A stretch of 15,973 nt of DNA from Actinomycetes bacterium (GTDB lineage Bacteria; Actinomycetota; Actinomycetes; Actinomycetales; Cellulomonadaceae), in assembly GCA_023428465.1 (NCBI GenBank), contig JAEYXM010000185.1:1-15973 (forward strand). Reading direction: 5' to 3'. Positions 6,084 to 13,077 of this stretch are shown one piece after another. The position numbers were made by a program, and so were the translations under genes. The notes beneath the pieces were generated by a model, which saw only the letters and a list, made by a program, of their open reading frames with translations, had not been told where the DNA came from and did no database searches. Position 1 is the stretch's first letter. Each line of letters begins with the position of its first letter.

Positions 6084-6461
6084 CTACTTGCGGGCCTTCT
6101 TCTTGCCGGCCACGGTGCGCTTCGGACCCTTGCGGGTACGAGCGTTCGTCTTGGTCCGCTGGCCGCGCACGGGAAGACCACGGCGGTGCCGCAGGCCCTG
6201 GTAGCTGCCGATCTCGACCTTGCGGCGGATGTCTGCCGCGACCTCACGGCGGAGGTCACCCTCGAGCTTGAAGTTCGCGTCGAGGTAGTCGCGCAGTGCG
6301 ACGAGCTCGGCGTCGCCGAGGTCCTTCACACGCATGTCCGGGTTCACCCCGGTCGCTGCGAGCGTCTGCTGGGCGCGCGTGCGCCCGACGCCGTAGATGT
6401 AGGTGAGCGCGACCTCGACCCGCTTGTCGCGGGGAAGGTCGACGCCGACGAGACGTGCCAT
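6084..6461 (-). CDS. rpsM: 30S ribosomal protein S13
   Basis: 125 residues, beginning MARLVGVDLPRDKRVEVALT and including the helix-two-turn-helix YIYGVGRTRAQQ (21-32), then GSYQGLRHRRGLPVRGQRT and a basic tail ending KKKARK. S13 is in the head of the 30S subunit and forms bridges to the 50S subunit and contacts P-site tRNA. The frame is open upstream to 6680, but the ATG at 6461 is the start because the family N-terminus begins there and GCAGGAG precedes it. The 143-nt gap from rpmJ is large for this cluster and contains nested inverted repeats. Confidence 0.98.
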   Translation of the reverse strand: MARLVGVDLPRDKRVEVALTYIYGVGRTRAQQTLAATGVNPDMRVKDLGDAELVALRDYLDANFKLEGDLRREVAADIRRKVEIGSYQGLRHRRGLPVRGQRTKTNARTRKGPKRTVAGKKKARK

Positions 6462-6480
6462 CTGATGACTCCTGCACTGC

Positions 6481-6599
6481 TTCGGAGGTCCTCCGCACGA
6501 TCGTCCCGGAGTCCCGGGCCCCGGCCTCCGAACCGGGGGTGCTTGCGCTGATCGTGCGCTGGGTGGCACCCGTGGGTGCCGTGGCCGGCGGTGCCGGCC
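6481..6599 (-). other. rpmJ-rpsM spacer with nested inverted repeats
   Basis: Read on the - strand, the spacer starts with a hairpin 5 nt after the rpmJ stop: GGCCGGC (6583-6589) pairs with GCCGGCC (6593-6599). Next comes GGCACCC (6565-6571) with GGGTGCC (6574-6580). Two longer-range pairs enclose the middle: CGCACGATC (6494-6502) with GATCGTGCG (6550-6558), and TTCGGAGG (6481-6488) with CCTCCGAA (6525-6532). The last two interleave and so cannot both form fully. The spacer could be a terminator-like stem plus an rpsM leader. No known RNA family is recognised. Confidence 0.5.
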
Positions 6600-6604
6600 T
6601 TGCG

Positions 6605-6718
6605 TCAGCCCTGGCGCTGCTTGTGCCGCGGGTTGTCGCAGATGACCATGACGCGACCGTGCCGGCGGATCACCTTGCACTTGTCGCAGATCTTCTTGAC
6701 GCTCGGCTTGACCTTCAT
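6605..6718 (-). CDS. rpmJ: 50S ribosomal protein L36 (zinc form)
   Basis: 37 residues starting MKVKPSVKKICDKCKVIRRH and ending with NPRHKQRQG. The Cys-x2-Cys pair (11 and 14), Cys27 and His32 form the zinc-ribbon site of the C+ form of L36. Start ATG at 6718 has GGAGGAA just upstream, and the stop is at 6605. The gene lies between infA and rpsM, its usual place in bacteria. L36 sits deep in the 50S subunit near the GTPase-associated region. C+ forms in actinobacteria are often paired with a zinc-independent paralogue made in zinc starvation; none is in this window. Confidence 0.97.
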   Translation of the reverse strand: MKVKPSVKKICDKCKVIRRHGRVMVICDNPRHKQRQG

Positions 6719-6791
6719 GGCTCGTTCCTCCGCCGCCGCGCGTTCCAGCGGCGTGTTGTTGTCGGGCGACCTTCCGGGCGCCAGAGGTGGA

Positions 6792-7013
6792 CTACTTGTA
6801 GCGGTAGACGATGCGACCGCGGGACAGGTCGTAAGGGCTCAGCTCGACCACCACACGGTCCTCGGGGAGGATCCGGATGTAGTGCTGTCGCATCTTGCCC
6901 GAGATGTGTGCGAGGACCCGGTGGCCGTTAGCCAGCTCCACGCGGAACATCGCGTTGGGCAGCGCTTCGACAACGCTGCCCTCGATCTCGATGACGCCGT
7001 CCTTCTTCGCCAT
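6792..7013 (-). CDS. infA: Translation initiation factor IF-1
   Basis: 73 residues forming one S1-like OB fold: MAKKDGVIEIEGSVVEALPN, FRVELANGHRVLAHISGKMR and the closing LSPYDLSRGRIVYRYK, all family hallmarks. IF-1 binds the 30S A site and helps IF-2 and IF-3 select initiator tRNA. Start ATG at 7013, preceded by CGGAGGA. It is the first gene after the 260-nt gap behind map, so it likely begins a separate transcription unit covering infA-rpmJ-rpsM-rpsK and perhaps rpoA-rplQ. Confidence 0.98.
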   Translation of the reverse strand: MAKKDGVIEIEGSVVEALPNAMFRVELANGHRVLAHISGKMRQHYIRILPEDRVVVELSPYDLSRGRIVYRYK

Positions 7014-7164
7014 GTCCTCCGCTAACTCTTAGGGACTCGTGCACCCCCACGACACCGGCGACGGACTGCCGCCGTTTCCGAGGGGGACGGGTGACCACCC
7101 CTGCAGCACCGCCGGTGAACCACCGCCGGGCACGCGCAACCTTCGGGTACACACCCAACGGACA

Positions 7165-7194
7165 ATCCTACGGCATCCGGCACCCGTTTCGGAA
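7165..7194 (-). promoter_or_regulatory. infA: Candidate promoter for infA
   Basis: On the - strand TAGGAT (7165-7170) is a good actinobacterial -10 element, with TTCCGA (7189-7194) at -35 and an 18-nt spacer; the -35 matches only partly. Transcription would start near 7158, giving a leader of about 145 nt to infA. The gap 7014-7274 holds no gene I can support, and no other element in it stands out. Confidence 0.55.
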
Positions 7195-7274
7195 CTCGGG
7201 GGTCAGCGCCGCAATGCCCCGGGCGACGTGCGTCCAGCCGACGCGCCGTGGCACCGTCGATCTGCTGCTGTGCC

Positions 7275-8114
7275 TCAGGCGAGCGGCGCGACAGCGATGC
7301 CCAGCGCGCCGAGGCGCGCCGCACCGCCGTCGGGCGCGGTGAGCACCCAGAGGCCTGCCTCGGTGACGGCCACCGTGTGCTCCCAGTGCGCGGCACGCGA
7401 GCCGTCCTGGGTGACGACCGTCCAGCCGTCGTCGAGCTCGGCCGTCTCCTGTGTGCCACGCGTCAGCATCGGCTCGACGGCCACGCACAGCCCGGGGCGT
7501 ACGCGCGGCCCACGCTCGCGCGAGCGGTAGTTCACCACGGTCGGCGACTCGTGCATCTCGCGGCCGATACCGTGCCCCGTGTACTCCTGCACGATGCCGT
7601 AGCGCACGGGGGCCCGCCGGGTGGCGTCCTCCACGGCGTCGCCGACGGCGCCCAGGCGGTCGGCGGAGACCAGTGCGGCGATGCCGGCCCACATCGCGGC
7701 CTCGGTGACCTCGACGAGCGCGACGTCGGCAGGGTCGGCAGGGTCCAGGACCATCGAGAACGCCGAGTCGCCGTGCCAGCCGTCGACGATCGCGCCGCAG
7801 TCCACGGACAGGACGTCGCCGGGCTCGAGGACCCGCTCCCCCGGGATGCCGTGCACGATCTCGTCGTTCACCGAGATGCAGGTGGTCGCCGGGTACGGCG
7901 GGGCGCCGTACCCCCCGTCGACCCCGACGAACGACGGCGTTGCCCCTGCCTGCGCGATCACCCGCGCGGCGACGGCGTCGAGCTCGGCGGTGCTCACCCC
8001 CGGCGCGGCGGCCTCGCGGACCGCGGCGAGCGCGTCGGCGACCACGAGGCCTGCGGCCCGCATCGCGACGATCTGTGCAGGGGTCTTCAGCTCGATGCGC
8101 TCGCGGCCGAACAT
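7275..8114 (-). CDS. map: Type I methionyl aminopeptidase
   Basis: Removes the initiator Met from new proteins. 279 residues of the pita-bread fold; the five dinuclear-metal ligands are all present: Asp105, Asp116, His181, Glu214 and Glu245, in LSVDCGA, HGDSAFS, YTGHGIG, VEPM and WEHT. His88 is the conserved substrate-contact residue. All are shifted 8-10 positions relative to the E. coli enzyme. A short Ala/Gly-rich tail follows residue ~258. The start ATG overlaps the adk stop by one nucleotide (TGATG), so translation is coupled. The secY-adk-map order is the classical one in Gram-positive bacteria. There is no recognisable N-terminal SH3-binding extension. Confidence 0.98.
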   Translation of the reverse strand: MFGRERIELKTPAQIVAMRAAGLVVADALAAVREAAAPGVSTAELDAVAARVIAQAGATPSFVGVDGGYGAPPYPATTCISVNDEIVHGIPGERVLEPGDVLSVDCGAIVDGWHGDSAFSMVLDPADPADVALVEVTEAAMWAGIAALVSADRLGAVGDAVEDATRRAPVRYGIVQEYTGHGIGREMHESPTVVNYRSRERGPRVRPGLCVAVEPMLTRGTQETAELDDGWTVVTQDGSRAAHWEHTVAVTEAGLWVLTAPDGGAARLGALGIAVAPLA

Positions 8115-8689
8115 CAGACCTTCGCGCTCAGGGCGTGCAGGACGCGGTCGGTGACCTCGGCGACGTCACCGATCCCGTCGACCGACACGAGCAGGCCCCG
8201 CGAGGCGTAGGCGGCCGCCAGCGGGGCGGTCTCGGCGTCGTAGATGTCCAGACGCCGGGCGATGACCTCTTCGGTGTCGTCGGCGCGCCCCTCGATCTCG
8301 GCACGACGCCGCATGCGCGCCATGAGCTCGTCGCGCTCGGCGGTGAGCTGGATCACGGCGTCCAGGTGCGTGCCGACGTCGGCCAGGATGCCCTCGAGGG
8401 CGTCGACCTGCGCGGCGTTGCGGGGGTAGCCATCGAGGATGAACCCGTCGACGGCGTCCGCCTGGGCGAGCCGCTCACGGACCATCGCGTTGGTGACCTC
8501 GTCCGGGACCAGCTCACCGCGGGAGGTGTAGCCCTGGGCGAGGACGCCGAGGTCGGTGCCGCTCGCGATGTTGGCCCGGAAGATGTCGCCCGTGGAGATC
8601 GCCGGAACGGCGAAGTGCTCGGAGATCCGGGCGGCCTGGGTGCCCTTTCCAGAGCCCTGGGGGCCCATGATCACGAGCCGAGCACTCAC
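8114..8689 (-). CDS. adk: Adenylate kinase
   Basis: 191 residues, catalysing ATP + AMP to 2 ADP. The P loop GPQGSGKGT is at 9-17; ISTGDIFR (31-38) and DGFILDGYPR (81-90) are the AMP-binding segments. It is the short form: the LID region is a few residues near GRADD (134-138) and lacks a zinc-binding Cys cluster. The start is GTG at 8689, overlapping the secY stop as GTGA, with GAAGGG upstream; it gives the usual (M)SARLVIMGP N-terminus, while the reading frame continues open far upstream in the secY region as a shadow. The stop codon overlaps map by one nucleotide. Confidence 0.97.
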   Translation of the reverse strand: MSARLVIMGPQGSGKGTQAARISEHFAVPAISTGDIFRANIASGTDLGVLAQGYTSRGELVPDEVTNAMVRERLAQADAVDGFILDGYPRNAAQVDALEGILADVGTHLDAVIQLTAERDELMARMRRRAEIEGRADDTEEVIARRLDIYDAETAPLAAAYASRGLLVSVDGIGDVAEVTDRVLHALSAKV

Positions 8690-9984
8690 CTGAGGAACCC
8701 TTCGTAATGCCGCTGCTGGAGCTGGGACTCGATCTGCTTCACCGTCTCCAGACCGACGCCGACCATGATCATGATAGACGTACCGCCGAACGCGATGTTC
8801 GTACCGACACCCAGCAGGATGAAGGTCAGCAGCGGGATCAGCGCGACGAACGCCAGGTAGGTCGACCCGACTGCGGTGATCCGCGACAGGACGTACTCGA
8901 GGTACTCGGCCGTCGGACGGCCTGCCCGGATGCCCGGGATGAAGCCGCCGTACTTCTTCATGTTGTCGGCGACCTCGTCCGGGTTGAACGTGATCGACGT
9001 GTAGAAGTACGCGAAGAAGATGATCAGGACGACGTAGCTGAGGATGTACAGCGGCGCGTCCTGACGGACCAGGTTCCGGGCGAGCCACTGGACCCACGCG
9101 GACTCCTGGTCGCCGAACTGCGCCAACAGGCCCGGCACGGCGAGCAGCGACGACGCGAAGATGACGGGGATGACACCCGACATGTTGATCTTGATCGGGA
9201 TGTAGGTGCTCGAGCCGCCGTACATCTTCCGGCCGACCATGCGCTTCGCGTACTGGACCGGGATGCGCCGCTGCGACTGCTCGACGAAGACCACCAGGGC
9301 GATGACGAGAACCACGACCGCCATCACGATGACGAACTTCTGGATGCCGTCGTTGCCACCGGCGATCGACCACATCGAGGTCGGGAACTGGGCCGCGATC
9401 TGCACGAAGATCAGCAGCGACATGCCGTTGCCGATGCCGCGCTCGGAGACCAGCTCGCCGAGCCACATGATCATCGCGGTACCCGCGGTCATCGTGACGA
9501 CCATGAGCAGGCTCGTCATGACGCTCTTGTCGGGGATGACCTCGGCGCTGCAGCCGGCGAACAGCTGACCGCTGCGCGCGATCGTGATGATCGTCGTCGA
9601 CTGCAGGATCGCGAGACCGATCGTCAGGTAGCGCGTGTACTGCGTCAGCTTCGCGGTGCCGGTCTGGCCCTCCTTCTGCAGGGCCTCGAAGCGGGGGATG
9701 ACCACCCGCAGCAGCTGCACGATGATGCTCGCGGTGATGTAGGGCATGATGCCCAGCGCGAACACGGCGAGCTGCAGGAGCGCTCCACCGCTGAAGAGGT
9801 TGACGAGGCCGAGGAGGCCGTCCGCCGAACCCATCTCGTCGACGCACTGCTGGACGTTCTGGTAGTCGACGCCGGGCGTCGGCAGGAACGAACCGATCCG
9901 GAACACCACGATGATGCCGATGGTGAACAGCAGCTTGCGCCGCAGGTCTGGCGTCCGGAAGGCCCGGACCAATGCGCTGAGCAC
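8686..9984 (-). CDS. secY: Protein translocase subunit SecY
   Basis: 432 residues with ten predicted membrane helices, the central channel of the SecYEG translocon. Start: GTG at 9984 with AGGAGGA 5 nt upstream gives MLSALVRAFRTPDLRRKLLF, the normal SecY beginning; the open frame from 10074 adds 30 residues without a signal and is not used. The plug and helix 2 region (LFSGGALLQLAVFALGIMPY), the cytosolic loop around QYAKRMVGRKMYGGSSTYIP, and the C-terminal QLQQRHYEGFLR are typical. It lies after a 154-nt gap behind rplO, with a stable hairpin and a candidate -10 in that gap. Confidence 0.98.
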   Translation of the reverse strand: MLSALVRAFRTPDLRRKLLFTIGIIVVFRIGSFLPTPGVDYQNVQQCVDEMGSADGLLGLVNLFSGGALLQLAVFALGIMPYITASIIVQLLRVVIPRFEALQKEGQTGTAKLTQYTRYLTIGLAILQSTTIITIARSGQLFAGCSAEVIPDKSVMTSLLMVVTMTAGTAMIMWLGELVSERGIGNGMSLLIFVQIAAQFPTSMWSIAGGNDGIQKFVIVMAVVVLVIALVVFVEQSQRRIPVQYAKRMVGRKMYGGSSTYIPIKINMSGVIPVIFASSLLAVPGLLAQFGDQESAWVQWLARNLVRQDAPLYILSYVVLIIFFAYFYTSITFNPDEVADNMKKYGGFIPGIRAGRPTAEYLEYVLSRITAVGSTYLAFVALIPLLTFILLGVGTNIAFGGTSIMIMVGVGLETVKQIESQLQQRHYEGFLR

Positions 9985-10072
9985 CTGTCCTCCTGCTCCG
10001 CTGTGCGCGGTGTCTCGTCGTGCCGGCGGGTAACGGTCCGTCGTCGTCGACGGCTCGCGTATGCCGCCTGGC

Positions 10073-10078
10073 ACCCTA
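10073..10078 (-). promoter_or_regulatory. secY: Candidate -10 element for a secY-adk-map promoter
   Basis: TAGGGT on the - strand fits the loose actinobacterial -10 pattern TANNNT and lies about 90 nt upstream of the secY start, just after the rplO hairpin. I see no good -35 at 16-18 nt, so the call rests on position and one hexamer. Confidence 0.3.
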
Positions 10079-10104
10079 ACTCAGATCGAGGGTCCGACGG
10101 TGCA

Positions 10105-10130
10105 GGCCCGGGCCGAACTCGGCCCGGGCC
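10105..10130 (-). terminator. GC-only hairpin after rplO
   Basis: GGCCCGGGCCG (10105-10115) pairs perfectly with CGGCCCGGGCC (10120-10130) around a 4-nt loop. It begins 8 nt after the rplO stop. There is no U tract, so it may act as a partial terminator or as a 3' stem that protects the spc transcript. Confidence 0.6.
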
Positions 10131-10138
10131 CGCTCCGT

Positions 10139-10879
10139 TCAGTCCCGGATCGTGCCTCCGGCGGCCACGATCTTCTCCTTCGCCGACGCCGAGACGGACT
10201 GCACCGCCACGTCGAGCTTCACGGAGATGTCGCCGCCACCCAGGACCTTGACCGGCTCGCCCTTGCGGACGGCGCCCTTGGCCACGAGGTCCTCGGACGT
10301 CACGGTGCCGCCCGACGGGTACAGCTCGGCCAGACGGTCCAGGTTCACCACCTGGTAGGTGGTGCGGAACGGGTTCTTGAACCCGCGCAGCTTCGGCAGA
10401 CGCATGTGCAGCGGGATACCGCCGCCCTCGCGCCGCTCCGGCACCTGGTACCGGGCCTTCGTGCCCTTGGTGCCACGACCCGCCGTCTTGCCCTTGGAGC
10501 CCTCACCGCGACCCACCCGGGTCTTCGGCGTGTGGGCACCCGGAGCCGGGCGCAGGTGGTGCACGCGCAGCGTGCCACCCTGGCCCTCGGGCGCGGCCTT
10601 GGCGGCCTTGGACGCAGCGGACTTCTCCGCCGCGGCCTTGGTCGCCTTGGCAGCAGGCTTGTCGGCCTTCGCCGCCGTCGCCTTGGCGACCGGCTTCTCG
10701 GCCTTCGCCGCAGCGTCGGCCTTGGCGGCCGTCGCCTTGGCGGGCTTCTCAGCCTTCTCGGCCTTCTCAGCCGCGGCCTTCGTCGCCTTCTCAGCCGCCG
10801 GCTTCGCGGCCTTGGTGGCCTTCTTCTCGGCCGGGGCAGCCGTCTCGGTGCCCTCGGCGTCGCTCTTCTTCGTTGCCAT
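10139..10879 (-). CDS. rplO: 50S ribosomal protein L15 with long Lys/Ala-rich N-terminal extension
   Basis: 246 residues. Residues 101-246 are a complete L15: LRVHHLRPAPGAHTPKTRVG, the Gly-rich RNA-binding GRGEGSKGKTAGRGTKGTKA, the RLPKLRGF segment and a normal C-terminus. Residues 1-100 form an extra low-complexity region of Ala, Lys, Glu and Pro, like the tails of H1-like nucleoid proteins, with an internal near-duplicate (44-55 and 61-73, EKPAKATAAKAD against EKPVAKATAAKAD). The start is the ATG at 10879, backed by GAGGAGG in the end of rpmD 10 nt upstream; there is no other Met in the extension and no good start at the core boundary, so the long form is very likely translated. L15 usually has 145-150 residues. 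The gene follows rpmD by 2 nt. Confidence 0.95.
   Translation of the reverse strand: MATKKSDAEGTETAAPAEKKATKAAKPAAEKATKAAAEKAEKAEKPAKATAAKADAAAKAEKPVAKATAAKADKPAAKATKAAAEKSAASKAAKAAPEGQGGTLRVHHLRPAPGAHTPKTRVGRGEGSKGKTAGRGTKGTKARYQVPERREGGGIPLHMRLPKLRGFKNPFRTTYQVVNLDRLAELYPSGGTVTSEDLVAKGAVRKGEPVKVLGGGDISVKLDVAVQSVSASAKEKIVAAGGTIRD
10586..10870 (-). repeat. Low-complexity coding repeat of the L15 N-terminal extension
   Basis: On the + strand the DNA here repeats variants of GCCTTGGCGGCC, GCCTTCTC and CTTGGC, encoding Ala-Lys-Ala and Ala-Glu-Lys units. It is imperfect and codes for the L15 extension. Such DNA is prone to slippage, so its length may vary between strains. Confidence 0.6.
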
Positions 10880-10881
10880 GG

Positions 10882-11064
10882 TCAGTCGACCTCCTCGACG
10901 GTGACGAGGTGCGCCACCGTTGCGACCATGCCGCGGATCTCAGGACGGTCCTCCTTGACGACGACGTCGCCGATGCGCTTGAGGCCGAGGCTCCGCAGCG
11001 TGTCCCGCTGGTTCTGCTTGCCGCCGATGACGGACTTGGTCTGGGTCACCTTCAGGCGGACCAT
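10882..11064 (-). CDS. rpmD: 50S ribosomal protein L30
   Basis: 60 residues beginning MVRLKVTQTKSVIGGKQNQR and including DTLRSLGLKRIGD, the two signatures of L30, which binds 23S and 5S rRNA on the outer 50S surface. The stop of rpsE overlaps the ATG at 11064 by one nucleotide (TGATG). A GTG three bases upstream would add one Met and overlap as GTGA; ATG is chosen by family fit. Its last codons carry GAGGAGG, the ribosome binding site for rplO. Confidence 0.96.
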   Translation of the reverse strand: MVRLKVTQTKSVIGGKQNQRDTLRSLGLKRIGDVVVKEDRPEIRGMVATVAHLVTVEEVD

Positions 11065-11702
11065 CACGCACCTGCCTTCGCGGTCTTGTCCGCCTCGCGG
11101 GCGCGCAGCAGCGCAGCGGGCGTCACGTGCTCGAGAGGCAGCCCACGACGAGCGGCAACAGCCTCCGGCTCCTCGAGGGAGCGCAGCGCCTTGACGGTCG
11201 CGTGGACGATGTTGATCGCGTTGGACGAGCCCATCGACTTCGACAGGATGTCGTGGACGCCGGCGCACTCCAGGACCGCACGCACCGGACCACCGGCGAT
11301 GACGCCGGTACCCGGGGACGCGGGACGCAGGAACACGACGCCGGCCGCGGCCTCACCCTGGACGGGGTGCGGGATGGTGCCCTGGATGCGCGGGACACGG
11401 AAGAAGCTCTTCTTGGCCTCCTCCACGCCCTTCGCGATCGCGGCGGGCACCTCCTTGGCCTTGCCGTAGCCCACGCCGACGGTGCCGTCGCCGTCGCCCA
11501 CCACGACAAGCGCGGTGAAGCTGAAGCGCCGACCACCCTTGACGACCTTGGAGACGCGGTTGATGGTCACCACGCGCTCGACGAAGGCGCTCTTCTCGGC
11601 CGGCTCGCCGCCACCACGACGGTTGTCACGGCGGTCGTTGCGGTCACGCCGCTCGCCGCCGCCGCTCTGGGCCCCGGTGTTGCTGCGCTGCGGTGCAGCC
11701 AT
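11064..11702 (-). CDS. rpsE: 30S ribosomal protein S5
   Basis: 212 residues. The S5 core runs from about residue 39: FVERVVTINRVSKVVKGGRR, the double-stranded RNA-binding part with GDGDGTVGVGYGKAKEVP, and the C-terminal domain with ECAGVHDILSKSMGSSNAIN. S5 lies at the mRNA entry side of the 30S subunit and affects decoding accuracy. Residues 9-33 are an Arg/Gly/Asp/Asn-rich disordered N-terminus, longer than in E. coli but seen in actinobacteria. Start ATG at 11702, with AGAGGA upstream; 43 nt separate it from rplR. The open frame further upstream, to 11978, is a shadow of rplR. Confidence 0.97.
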   Translation of the reverse strand: MAAPQRSNTGAQSGGGERRDRNDRRDNRRGGGEPAEKSAFVERVVTINRVSKVVKGGRRFSFTALVVVGDGDGTVGVGYGKAKEVPAAIAKGVEEAKKSFFRVPRIQGTIPHPVQGEAAAGVVFLRPASPGTGVIAGGPVRAVLECAGVHDILSKSMGSSNAINIVHATVKALRSLEEPEAVAARRGLPLEHVTPAALLRAREADKTAKAGA

Positions 11703-11745
11703 CAGTGCTTCCTCTGCTTCCGTACGGTGATGAGTCGGTGGGCGG

Positions 11746-12117
11746 TCACAGTGCCAGACCGCCTTCGCGGGCGCCGTCGGCCACAGCCGCGACCCGCCCG
11801 TGGTACTTGTTGCCACCACGGTCGAAGACGACGGCCTCGATGCCGGCAGCCTTGGCGCGCTCCGCGACCAGCTCGCCGACCCGCTTCGCCTTGGCCGTCT
11901 TGTCGCCGTCGAACGAGCGCAGGTCGACCTCGAGGGTCGACGCCGACACAAGGGTGCGGCCCTGGGCGTCGTCGACAACCTGGGCGACCATGTGCCGGTT
12001 CGACCGGCTGACGACCAGACGGGGACGCTCGGCGGTGCCGGCGACCTTCTTGCGCAGCCGCAGGTGACGACGGGCGCGCGCGATCGCCTTGCCCTTGCCC
12101 TTGATGGTGATAGCCAT
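11746..12117 (-). CDS. rplR: 50S ribosomal protein L18
   Basis: 123 residues from ATG at 12117: MAITIKGKGKAIARARRHLR with the basic N-terminal arm that binds 5S rRNA, then the ERPRLVVSRSNRHMVAQVVD segment and a C-terminus rich in AKAAGIEAVVFDRGGNKYHG. The start ATG overlaps the rplF stop by one nucleotide (TGATG); GTG at 12120 would add a residue and is a less likely alternative. Together with L5 and L25-type proteins it anchors 5S rRNA in the central protuberance. Confidence 0.96.
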   Translation of the reverse strand: MAITIKGKGKAIARARRHLRLRKKVAGTAERPRLVVSRSNRHMVAQVVDDAQGRTLVSASTLEVDLRSFDGDKTAKAKRVGELVAERAKAAGIEAVVFDRGGNKYHGRVAAVADGAREGGLAL

Positions 12118-12656
12118 CACTTACCAGCCTTTCCGGCCTTGCGACGGACGACCTCGCCCGCGTACCGCACACCCTTGCCCTTGTAGGGCTCGGGCTTGCG
12201 GATCTTGCGGATGTTCGCGGCGACCTCGCCCACCTGCTGCTTGTTGATGCCGCTGACCGCGAACTTGGTGGGCGACGTCACCTCGAAGGTGATGCCCTCC
12301 GGCGCGGTGACGACCACGGGGTGGCTGAACCCGAGCGCGAACTCGAGGTCCGAGCCCTTCGCGACCACGCGGTAACCGGTGCCGACGATCTCGAGGCGCT
12401 TCGTGTAGCCCTCGGTCACGCCCGTCACGAGGTTCGCGAGCAGCGTGCGGGTCAGGCCGTGCAGCGAGCGCGAGTCGCGCTCGTCGTCGGGCCGCGTCAC
12501 CACGAGGGCGCCGCTGTCGTCGCGGGTCACCTGGATGGGCGACGGGATGGTGTGCTGAAGGCTGCCCTTGGGCCCCTTCACGGTCACCAGGGCGTCATCG
12601 ATCGTGACGTCCACCCCGGCCGGGACCGGGACGGGGACCTTGCCGATGCGAGACAT
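12117..12656 (-). CDS. rplF: 50S ribosomal protein L6
   Basis: 179 residues, a normal length. Two duplicated alpha/beta domains: the N-terminal one begins MSRIGKVPVPVPAGVDVTID with VTVKGPKGSL, and the C-terminal one has the conserved NKQQVGEVAANIRKIRKPEP and YKGKGVRY. L6 binds near the sarcin-ricin loop and the factor-binding site. Start ATG at 12656, preceded by GAGAGGAGA. The rpsH stop lies 21 nt upstream and the rplR start overlaps the stop. Confidence 0.97.
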   Translation of the reverse strand: MSRIGKVPVPVPAGVDVTIDDALVTVKGPKGSLQHTIPSPIQVTRDDSGALVVTRPDDERDSRSLHGLTRTLLANLVTGVTEGYTKRLEIVGTGYRVVAKGSDLEFALGFSHPVVVTAPEGITFEVTSPTKFAVSGINKQQVGEVAANIRKIRKPEPYKGKGVRYAGEVVRRKAGKAGK

Positions 12657-12677
12657 GGTCTTCTCCTCTCGGTCTCG

Positions 12678-13076
12678 TTACCAGACGTAGGCGAGGACTT
12701 CCCCGCCCACGCCCTTCTTGGCGGCCTGCTTGTCGGTGAGCAAGCCGGAGGACGTGGACAGGATCGCCACGCCCAGGCCGCCCAGCACGCGGGGCAGGTT
12801 GGTCGACTTCGCGTACACACGCAGGCCCGGCTTGGACACGCGGCGGACGCCGGCGAGCGAACGCTCGCGGTTGGGGCCGAACTTGAGCTGGATCGTGAGG
12901 TTCTTGCCCACGGGGGCGTCCTCGACGGACCAGCTGCCGATGTATCCCTCAGCCTTCAGGATGTCGGCGATGTTGGCCTTGAGCTTGGAGTACGGCATGG
13001 TCACGGACTCGTGGTACGCGGAGTTCGCGTTCCGGAGACGCGTGAGCATGTCCGCGATCGGGTCGGTCATTGTCAT
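12678..13076 (-). CDS. rpsH: 30S ribosomal protein S8
   Basis: 132 residues beginning MTMTDPIADMLTRLRNANSA and ending GVGGEVLAYVW. The C-terminal RNA-binding region has STSSGLLTDKQA, the S8 signature. Start is ATG 13076 (or ATG 13070, two codons later); the open frame further upstream, to 13274, is a shadow of rpsN. S8 is a primary binder of 16S rRNA and in E. coli represses the spc operon by binding mRNA, so the structured spacer upstream is of interest. Confidence 0.97.
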   Translation of the reverse strand: MTMTDPIADMLTRLRNANSAYHESVTMPYSKLKANIADILKAEGYIGSWSVEDAPVGKNLTIQLKFGPNRERSLAGVRRVSKPGLRVYAKSTNLPRVLGGLGVAILSTSSGLLTDKQAAKKGVGGEVLAYVW

Positions 13077-13077
13077 C

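Noticed and set aside
6928..7158. Possible small - strand gene in the map-infA gap, starting with GTG near the predicted transcription start
   Set aside because: It runs into infA in another frame, lacks a ribosome binding site and has no family resemblance.
8707..10251. A 514-codon open frame on the + strand across secY
   Set aside because: Antisense to secY; the product is almost entirely Asp, Arg, His and Gly, a known shadow of hydrophobic codons in high-GC DNA.
10061..11469. Two overlapping + strand frames across rplO, rpmD and rpsE (10061-11194 and 10873-11469)
   Set aside because: Antisense to well-supported ribosomal genes; Leu/Gly/Arg runs mirror the Ala/Lys repeats of L15.
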